Shown: positions 13,645 to 18,588 of the stretch, one piece after another | How the letters are laid out: every line of letters begins with the position of its first letter | How positions within the stretch are numbered: position 1 is the first letter of the stretch | NCBI GenBank assembly: GCA_029218485.1 | Contig: JAQXRK010000212.1 | Coordinates: forward strand, 1 to 18,588 | Reading direction: 5' to 3' | Source: a bacterium | GTDB lineage: Bacteria > Bacillota > Clostridia > Christensenellales > CAG-138 | Length of the DNA stretch: 18,588 nucleotides | Made by a program: the position numbers and the translations under genes | The notes under the pieces: model-generated | What the model saw: the letters and a program-made list of their open reading frames with translations, nothing else | What the model was told of the DNA's origin: nothing | The model's database searches: none

Positions 13645-14901
13645 ATGGCTTACAGAGCACCAAAGGGTACGCGGGATGTGCTCCCGGAAGAGAGCTATCG
13701 TTGGCAGCAGTTGGAAGCGCTGATGCGCGAAACGGCACGAAAGTATGGTCTTCAGGAAGCGCGCACCCCGGTCATTGAATATACCGAGCTGTTTCTGCGC
13801 GGTGTTGGCGGTACGACCGACATCGTCCAGAAGGAGATGTATACGTTTCAGGATAAGGGCGATCGGTCGATCACGCTCAAACCCGAGGGAACGGCCGGCA
13901 TCGTGCGCCTGGTCGTCGAGCACAACCTCTGCGGCGAGACGCAGCCGACAAAGATCTACTATCTGAACAACCCCGTATTCCGGTATGAGCGCCCGCAGGC
14001 TGGCCGCTTGCGCGAACACCACCAATTCGGCGTTGAGATCTTTGGCGCGCCGCGGGCCAGCGCGGATGCGGAGTGCATTGCGATCGTGCTCGAAATACTG
14101 CAGAAGATCGGTCTGAGCGGGCTTTCCGTTCGCCTCAACAGCATCGGCTGTCCTAACTGCCGTCCGAAGTATCATGCGGCTCTGCGTGAATATCTCCGCA
14201 CCCGCTACGACGATCTGTGCGAAACCTGCAAAACACGCTTTGAGGCCAATCCTCTGCGGATTCTGGATTGCAAAGTGCCCAGCTGCGGCGAGATCGTTGC
14301 GCAGGCGCCCAACATCATGGAGTATATCTGCGATGACTGCAAGGCGCATATGGATTCGCTTTGTGCACGGCTCGACAGCATGGGCATCCACTATGAGCTG
14401 ACGCCAACGCTGGTGCGCGGCTTGGACTACTATACCAAGACCGTCTTTGAGGTATTCTCAAACCGGATCGGCTCGCAGGGCGCGATCTGCGGCGGTGGCC
14501 GGTATGACGGGCTTGTGCATGAACTTGGTGGTCCTGCCTGCCCTGGTGTCGGTTTTGGAATGGGCATGGAGAGGTTGCTTCTCCTCATGCAGGAATCCAA
14601 TGTCGATTTTGAAAAGCCCGCGCGCTACGATCTCTATATAGCTTCGATCGGAGAGGAAGCGGACCTTGCCGCATTCGTGCTGGCGCAGCAGCTGCGCGCA
14701 AAGGGGTTGAGCGTGGATATCGACCATGTGGGTCGCAGCATGAAGGCGCAGTTCAAGTTTGCCGATAAGGTCGGCGCCCGCTATGTTCTGACCATTGGCG
14801 ATTCCGAGCTGGCGGCGAAGCAAGCAAAATTAAAGAACATGGCCGATGGAACGGAGCAGACGGTTGCTCTGACGGCGGACGATATTGCACAACGGATGTG
14901 A
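13645..14901 (+). CDS. hisS: Histidyl-tRNA synthetase
   Basis: Charges tRNA-His with histidine; class II synthetase of 418 residues, the usual length. Visible elements: the N-terminal APKGTRDVLPEE, motif 1 around YGLQEARTPVIEY, motif 2 FRYERPQAGRLREHHQFGVE, the histidine-specific LVRGLDYYTKTVFE, and motif 3 GVGFGMGMERLLLL. The C-terminal part (about 325-418) is the anticodon-binding domain. The ATG at 13645 has GGAGG at 13630-13634, ten bases upstream. It heads a hisS-aspS-rseC-trxA operon behind a consensus promoter and a structured leader, so expression may respond to an attenuation signal. A HisZ paralogue is unlikely because all synthetase motifs are intact and aspS follows. Confidence 0.97.
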   Translation: MAYRAPKGTRDVLPEESYRWQQLEALMRETARKYGLQEARTPVIEYTELFLRGVGGTTDIVQKEMYTFQDKGDRSITLKPEGTAGIVRLVVEHNLCGETQPTKIYYLNNPVFRYERPQAGRLREHHQFGVEIFGAPRASADAECIAIVLEILQKIGLSGLSVRLNSIGCPNCRPKYHAALREYLRTRYDDLCETCKTRFEANPLRILDCKVPSCGEIVAQAPNIMEYICDDCKAHMDSLCARLDSMGIHYELTPTLVRGLDYYTKTVFEVFSNRIGSQGAICGGGRYDGLVHELGGPACPGVGFGMGMERLLLLMQESNVDFEKPARYDLYIASIGEEADLAAFVLAQQLRAKGLSVDIDHVGRSMKAQFKFADKVGARYVLTIGDSELAAKQAKLKNMADGTEQTVALTADDIAQRM

Positions 14902-14911
14902 GGAGAATCAA

Positions 14912-16705
14912 ATGGGCGAGTTATTAAACGGATGGAAGCGCACTTGCTATTGTACGGAACTTACGACGGCCGATATTGGCAGGGAAGTCACACTCATGGG
15001 CTGGACCAATGTCCGGCGAGATCTGGGCGCACTCATCTTTGTCCAGCTGCGCGACCGCACGGGACTGATGCAGGTCGTATTTGACTCGAGCACGCTATCG
15101 GACGAAGACTTTGCCCGCGCATCGCGAATTCGTTCGGAATATGTGCTCGCGGTTCGCGGCAAGCTGGTCGCCCGCACCGGCAGCATGGTAAACCCCAACA
15201 TGAAAACCGGTTCCGTCGAGGTACTCGTATCGGAGTTTAAGATCCTGAGCACGAGCGAGACGCCGCCGATTGAGATTGAGGACGCCTGCAAATCCAATGA
15301 AGCGCTGCGCCTGAAGTACCGCTATCTTGATCTTCGCAGACCATGTATGCAGCGGAATCTCATGATGCGCCATCAAATCGCGTTTTGTGCGCGCAAATAC
15401 TTCAGCGAAAACGGATTTTTGGAGATTGAAACGCCGATCCTGACCAAGAGTACGCCGGAGGGTGCGCGCGATTATCTGGTGCCCAGCCGCGTCCATCCCG
15501 GCACGTTCTATGCGCTGCCGCAGAGTCCGCAGCTGTTCAAGCAGCTGTTGATGCTCTCCGGGTACGACCGTTATATGCAGATCGCGCGTTGTTTCCGCGA
15601 TGAGGACCTCCGCGCTGACCGGCAGCCGGATTTTACCCAGATTGATCTGGAAATGTCCTTCGTGGAAGAGGATGACGTCATCGCAGTCAACGAGGGATTC
15701 CTCAAGCGGCTGTTCAAGGAGACGCTGAATGTCGATATCGAACTGCCGCTGCCGCGCCTGCCCTATGCGGAGGCTATGGCGCGTTACGGTTCCGATAAAC
15801 CGGATACCCGCTTTGGCCTTGAGCTTTGCGACCTCACCGACCTGGTATCGGAATGTGGTTTCTCCGTGTTCCGGCAGGCGGTTGAGCGCGGCGGCAGCGT
15901 CCGCTGCATCAACGTCAAGGGCCACAGCGGCTCGTTCTCGCGCAAAGAGATCGATGCGCTCGGAGAGTTCGTCAAGACCTACCGCGCAAAGGGCCTTGCC
16001 TGGATCAACTACAAAGCGGAGGGCCTGCAGTCGCCCATCGCAAAATTCCTCAGCGAGGCGGAAATGCAGTCGATCCTCCAGCGCATGCAGCTGGAACCGG
16101 GCGATATCGCCTTTATCGTGGCCGATTCCGACGAAACGGTGTTTGCCGCGCTCGGCGCACTTCGCCTCAAAATTGCCGAAAAACTGCAGCTCATCCCCGA
16201 GAATCAGTACAATCTCCTGTGGGTGACGGACTTTCCGCTCTTGGAGTGGAGCGAGGAGCAGAACCGATTCGTTGCTATGCACCATCCGTTCACGAGCCCG
16301 AAGGATGAGGATCTGGATAAATTGACCACCGATCCCGGTGCTGTTCGTGCGAAGGCTTATGACATCATTCTCAACGGTGTCGAAATCGGCGGCGGCTCCA
16401 TCCGTATCCACTCCGCCGAATTGCAGCAGCAAATGTTCGCCGTACTCGGGTTTACGCCGGAACAGGCGCAGGATCGATTCGGATTCCTGCTCGACGCATT
16501 CCGCTTTGGTCCGCCGCCGCACGGTGGATTGGCCTACGGTCTGGATCGCTTGGCCATGCTGATCTGCGGAACACCGAGTATCCGCGATGTGATCGCCTTC
16601 CCCAAGGTGCAGAATGCATCCTGTCCATTGACCGGGGCGCCGGATCGCGTGGACGATAAGCAGTTGGACGAGCTGCATATCCGCTGTACGAAGGAAGAAG
16701 AATGA
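14912..16705 (+). CDS. aspS: Aspartyl-tRNA synthetase
   Basis: Class II synthetase of 597 residues, the bacterial form. Order of elements: N-terminal OB-fold anticodon domain (GWTNVRRDLGALIFVQLRDRTG, split by residue 50), motif 1 near FLEIETPILTKSTPEGARDY, motif 2 RCFRDEDLRADRQPDFTQ, the bacterial GAD insertion in the middle (about 285-420), WVTDFPLLEW and MHHPFTSP, and motif 3 GLAYGLDRLAML. Whether it charges only tRNA-Asp or also tRNA-Asn cannot be decided; no gatCAB genes are in view. The frame is open from 14885 within hisS, but ATG 14912 with GAGGAG six bases upstream fits the family N-terminus. The TGA overlaps the rseC ATG. Confidence 0.97.
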   Translation: MGELLNGWKRTCYCTELTTADIGREVTLMGWTNVRRDLGALIFVQLRDRTGLMQVVFDSSTLSDEDFARASRIRSEYVLAVRGKLVARTGSMVNPNMKTGSVEVLVSEFKILSTSETPPIEIEDACKSNEALRLKYRYLDLRRPCMQRNLMMRHQIAFCARKYFSENGFLEIETPILTKSTPEGARDYLVPSRVHPGTFYALPQSPQLFKQLLMLSGYDRYMQIARCFRDEDLRADRQPDFTQIDLEMSFVEEDDVIAVNEGFLKRLFKETLNVDIELPLPRLPYAEAMARYGSDKPDTRFGLELCDLTDLVSECGFSVFRQAVERGGSVRCINVKGHSGSFSRKEIDALGEFVKTYRAKGLAWINYKAEGLQSPIAKFLSEAEMQSILQRMQLEPGDIAFIVADSDETVFAALGALRLKIAEKLQLIPENQYNLLWVTDFPLLEWSEEQNRFVAMHHPFTSPKDEDLDKLTTDPGAVRAKAYDIILNGVEIGGGSIRIHSAELQQQMFAVLGFTPEQAQDRFGFLLDAFRFGPPPHGGLAYGLDRLAMLICGTPSIRDVIAFPKVQNASCPLTGAPDRVDDKQLDELHIRCTKEEE

Positions 16706-17157
16706 GCGAGAACGGGCATATTGGTACCGTCGTTGCGGTGGAAGAATCCGTAGCCGTCATTCGGTTTGCGAGGAGCAGCATGTGTGCGCACTGCGGCGCA
16801 TGTCTGACAGCGGGGGAGCACGAGATGGAAACGCGCGTTCCAAACTCGCTGCATGCGGAAATTGGCGATCGGGTTTCCGTGGCGCTCTCCGGGAAGAAAA
16901 TCGCCGGTGCGAGCCTGATCGCATATCTGATTCCGCTGGCCGCGTTACTGCTGGGGGTTGTTATTGGTAGCGTGTTTTCCGATATCGCTGCAATTCTGGG
17001 AGGACTCGGCTGCTGCGCCATCGCTTATTGGATTCTGCGTCTGCTGGATCGTCGCTTTGCGCGTATGCAATCGTTCCAACCGCGCATGATAGCTATAGTA
17101 TCCGAAAAGGAGGAGGAACCAAAAGATGGCAAAAGAACTGACAACCGAAACATTTGA
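16702..17157 (+). CDS. RseC/MucC-family membrane protein (SoxR-reducing system type)
   Basis: A 151-residue membrane protein matching the RseC/MucC family. An N-terminal soluble part begins with GTVVAVEESVAVIRF and carries a closely spaced C28-x2-C31-x2-C34 motif (SMCAHCGAC), a likely metal or redox site. Two hydrophobic helices follow, roughly residues 68-90 and 93-115, then a charged cytoplasmic tail. In proteobacteria RseC works with RsxABCDGE/Rnf electron transport to reduce SoxR; in clostridia its partner is not established, and no rnf genes are visible here. It overlaps aspS by four bases (ATGA), and its last 32 bases overlap trxA. The trxA ribosome binding site is read as the Glu-rich tail. 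Function beyond a redox role is inference. Confidence 0.82.
   Translation: MSENGHIGTVVAVEESVAVIRFARSSMCAHCGACLTAGEHEMETRVPNSLHAEIGDRVSVALSGKKIAGASLIAYLIPLAALLLGVVIGSVFSDIAAILGGLGCCAIAYWILRLLDRRFARMQSFQPRMIAIVSEKEEEPKDGKRTDNRNI
17107..17116 (+). promoter_or_regulatory. Strong ribosome binding site of trxA inside rseC
   Basis: AAGGAGGAGG lies nine bases before the trxA ATG at 17126 and within the 3' coding end of rseC, where it encodes part of a Lys-Glu-rich tail. Confidence 0.8.
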
Positions 17158-17446
17158 TTCGGCGATTCGTGAAAACCCGGTCGTACTCGTTGATTTTTGG
17201 GCCTCATGGTGCGGTCCCTGCCGTATGATTGCGCCTTTCATCGAGCAGATTGCGGAAGCATATGCGGACAAGGCTCTCGTTTGCAAGGTCAATGTGGATG
17301 AGTGCCAGGACATTGCCGTGAGATTCGGCGTTTCCAGCATTCCAACCGTTCTGGTGTTTAAGAACGGGGAATTGGTGGATCGCGCTGTTGGCGCACGCCC
17401 CAAGAAGGCCTTTGAGCAGATGCTGGATCAGCAGCTGCAGGATTGA
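17126..17446 (+). CDS. trxA: Thioredoxin
   Basis: Small dithiol-disulfide oxidoreductase of 106 residues, typical thioredoxin length. The active site WCGPC is at residues 28-32 (C29 and C32) within VDFWASWCGPCRMIAP. The cis-proline loop is SIPTVLVFKNGE with P73. No signal peptide, so cytoplasmic; it keeps protein thiols reduced and feeds enzymes such as ribonucleotide reductase. It is the last gene of the hisS-aspS-rseC-trxA unit and starts 32 bases before the rseC stop, with a very strong ribosome binding site. A terminator follows 47 bases after its stop. The pairing with RseC supports a shared redox theme. Confidence 0.97.
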   Translation: MAKELTTETFDSAIRENPVVLVDFWASWCGPCRMIAPFIEQIAEAYADKALVCKVNVDECQDIAVRFGVSSIPTVLVFKNGELVDRAVGARPKKAFEQMLDQQLQD

Positions 17447-17493
17447 ACAGAAGGCAGGAATCGGTGAAGCAGTTCCCTGCCCGTAAAGAAGGC

Positions 17494-17530
17494 AAGCCTC
17501 CGTATGATGACGATCGTACGGAGGCTTTTG
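17494..17530 (+). terminator. Intrinsic terminator after trxA
   Basis: AAGCCTCCGTA (17494-17504) pairs with TACGGAGGCTT (17517-17527). With a T-G wobble the stem extends through GAT/ATC to about 15 pairs around a GACG loop, and the T run continues to 17529. It ends the hisS operon. Confidence 0.9.
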
Positions 17531-17590
17531 TCTATTACGCCTCCGCCAATGATGAGCGCCCTGTTCGGTCGATGCCTTTTGCTTTTCTTG

Positions 17591-17619
17591 TTGACAGTCG
17601 ATGGAAATCATGGTATCTT
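17591..17619 (+). promoter_or_regulatory. Putative promoter of iscR-iscS
   Basis: A perfect TTGACA (17591-17596) and TATCTT (17614-17619, four of six matches) are spaced by 17 bases. Transcription would start near 17626. The stretch from the terminator to here (17531-17590) shows nothing else. Confidence 0.65.
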
Positions 17620-17634
17620 ATCGTTGAAGAAAGG

Positions 17635-17654
17635 CGACTAAGTTGGTAGGGTTT
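17635..17654 (+). promoter_or_regulatory. Putative IscR-type operator
   Basis: CGACTAA (17635-17641) and TTGGTAG (17643-17649) form an imperfect dyad (five of seven positions) followed by GGTTT. This resembles the GACTAAA..TAGTCGG type of site recognised by IscR/Rrf2 proteins. It lies just after the predicted transcription start and covers the TAGGG that serves as ribosome binding site, so binding could block both initiation of transcription and early elongation. Autoregulation is inference. Confidence 0.5.
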
Positions 17655-17658
17655 ATTT

Positions 17659-18108
17659 ATGAAGCTTTCAACACGAAGCAGGTACGGTCTGCGGGCGGTC
17701 GTTGATCTCGCTGTATATTACGGCGAGAATCCGGTGACCCTTTCCACACTGGCCAATATGCAGGGCGTATCGGAAGCATATCTGGAGCAGCTTCTCCGTA
17801 CGCTTCGCAAGGCGGGCATCGTGGATACCGTGCGAGGCGCAGCGGGTGGTTATGTGCTGTGCAAAGCCCCTGCAAAGCTGGATGTCGGCAGCGTGCTCTC
17901 TGCGCTGGAGGGCAGCACAGCGGTTGTTGACTGCGTCGGCACCGTTGATGCCTGCTGCGAGAATGCCTGCACCTGCTCGGCCCGTCCTTTGTTTTTGAAA
18001 CTGCAATCCCGCATCAATGCTGTGCTGAGCGAAACCACGATTGCAGATTTGGCCAACGATTATATTGAACAGAAGAGGCGAATGGAACATGCAACGAGTT
18101 TATCTTGA
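17659..18108 (+). CDS. iscR: Rrf2-family transcriptional regulator, IscR-like
   Basis: A 149-residue Rrf2 protein with an N-terminal winged helix (about 1-65). MKLSTRSRYGLRAVVDLA is the classic opening, VSEAYLEQLLRTLRKAG the recognition-helix region and VRGAAGGYVL the wing. In the effector region cysteines are at 92, 99, 100, 104 and 106 (VDCVG, DACCENACTC), likely ligands for an Fe-S cluster. E. coli IscR uses C92, C98, C104 and H107; the first and third match, the middle ligand is displaced and no His is nearby. The gene is followed by iscS with a 20-base overlap, so it probably represses its own Fe-S assembly operon when the cluster is loaded. CymR, another Rrf2 protein of cysteine metabolism, is the main alternative, but it lacks such a Cys cluster. 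Start ATG 17659 has only a weak TAGGG. Confidence 0.88.
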   Translation: MKLSTRSRYGLRAVVDLAVYYGENPVTLSTLANMQGVSEAYLEQLLRTLRKAGIVDTVRGAAGGYVLCKAPAKLDVGSVLSALEGSTAVVDCVGTVDACCENACTCSARPLFLKLQSRINAVLSETTIADLANDYIEQKRRMEHATSLS

Positions 18109-18588
18109 CAATGCCGCAACGACGCGCACAAGCCCGGAAGTGGTCGAGGCCATGCTCCCGTATTTCACGGAGGTTTATGGGAATCCCTCAAGCCTTCACA
18201 CCTATGCGCAGGAGGCGGCCAAGGCGATTGGCGAGGCCCGCAAAAAGGTCGCCGCAGCGATCCATGCCGTTTCGGCGGAAGAAATCATCTTTACCGGCGG
18301 CGGCAGCGAAAGCGATAATATGGTATTGCGCGGCATAGCGCATGCCTATCAGAAAAAAGGAAAGCATATCATCACCAGCGCTGTGGAGCATCATGCGGTT
18401 CTGCACACGCTTGAGGCGATGGAGCGTGAGGGCATCGCGGAGGTGACCTATCTCCCCGTTGACGCCGACGGCAAGGTTTCCGTCAGCGATGTCGAGGCCG
18501 CCATTCGGCCGGATACCATCCTCGTTTCCATCATGTTTGCCAACAACGAGGTGGGCACCATCATGCCCATCCCGGAAATCGGCGCGGT
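18089..18588 (+). CDS. iscS: Cysteine desulfurase (IscS/NifS), 5' part, cut by window end
   Basis: Class V PLP enzyme that removes sulfur from cysteine for Fe-S cluster assembly. The first 166 codons are present. MQRVYLDNAATT (1-12) is the diagnostic start, GNPSSLHTY (31-39) follows, then the PLP-phosphate loop region FTGGGSESDN (68-77), the His pair in SAVEHHAV (97-104; H101 stacks on PLP in the family) and FANNEVGT (150-157). The PLP lysine and the catalytic cysteine lie beyond the window. The ATG at 18089 is inside the end of iscR, with GAGGC 10-11 bases upstream, so the two are translationally coupled. The loop reads TGGGSES where TSGxTES is usual. iscU would be expected next, outside this window. 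Confidence 0.93.
   Translation, partial: MQRVYLDNAATTRTSPEVVEAMLPYFTEVYGNPSSLHTYAQEAAKAIGEARKKVAAAIHAVSAEEIIFTGGGSESDNMVLRGIAHAYQKKGKHIITSAVEHHAVLHTLEAMEREGIAEVTYLPVDADGKVSVSDVEAAIRPDTILVSIMFANNEVGTIMPIPEIGA

Noticed and set aside
15095..16678. Minus-strand open frame of 527 codons across aspS
   Set aside because: It lies wholly antisense to a synthetase with all family motifs, and its translation shows no recognisable domain. Long antisense frames are expected from the codon bias of these genes.
17443..17649. Plus-strand open frame of 68 codons between trxA and iscR
   Set aside because: It runs through the trxA terminator and the iscR promoter, and the product resembles nothing known.
1..18588. 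Mobile elements, CRISPR arrays, tRNA or rRNA genes, attachment sites
   Set aside because: No transposase, integrase, regularly spaced repeats, terminal inverted repeats or recognisable tRNA/rRNA sequence was seen on either strand.

Overview
The window looks like ordinary chromosome of a member of the Bacillota, class Clostridia, with a base composition that by eye is somewhat above half G+C. The evidence is the gene set: a SCIFF peptide with its radical SAM maturase, HemZ, a bifunctional Rel, TmcAL, and the order recJ-apt-relA-dtd...hisS-aspS, which is a familiar Bacillota neighbourhood. Shine-Dalgarno sites are strong, and ATGA or other short overlaps between genes are frequent. I see no insertion sequence, prophage, CRISPR array, tRNA or rRNA. 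A finer placement, for example among gut clostridia of the Christensenellales or Oscillospirales, would be a guess.

Layout. (1) 1-2095: a patatin-like lipase gene on the plus strand converges on and overlaps tmcAL (tRNA-Met cytidine acetate ligase) on the minus strand. (2) 2096-4402: a divergent promoter pair, then pta-ackA, which turns acetyl-CoA into acetate and ATP. (3) 4403-8640: a probable promoter, the 47-residue SCIFF precursor scfA, a strong hairpin, then scfB (GTG start) overlapping recJ, then apt and an intrinsic terminator. scfA is the least obvious gene here because it is so short. (4) 8641-13417: relA (bifunctional Rel), dtd, a glyoxalase-II-like metallo-hydrolase and hemZ, closely spaced or overlapping. 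(5) 13418-17530: a consensus promoter overlapping the hemZ stop, a structured leader of about 195 nt, then hisS-aspS-rseC-trxA and a strong terminator. (6) 17531-18588: a promoter, a probable IscR-type operator, iscR and the first 166 codons of iscS, cut by the window end.

How the parts fit. pta-ackA and tmcAL are linked through acetate, which is the product of the first pair and the acetyl donor of the second. scfA-scfB is a ranthipeptide cassette in which a Cys-rich peptide receives thioether crosslinks. apt, Rel, Dtd, HisRS and AspRS belong to nucleotide salvage, the stringent response and translation quality. RseC, TrxA and IscR-IscS are redox and Fe-S functions, which suit an anaerobe with several radical SAM enzymes. 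The points most worth a second look are the SCIFF cassette with its internal hairpin and seventh cysteine, and the unclassified leader upstream of hisS, which contains mutually exclusive pairings.
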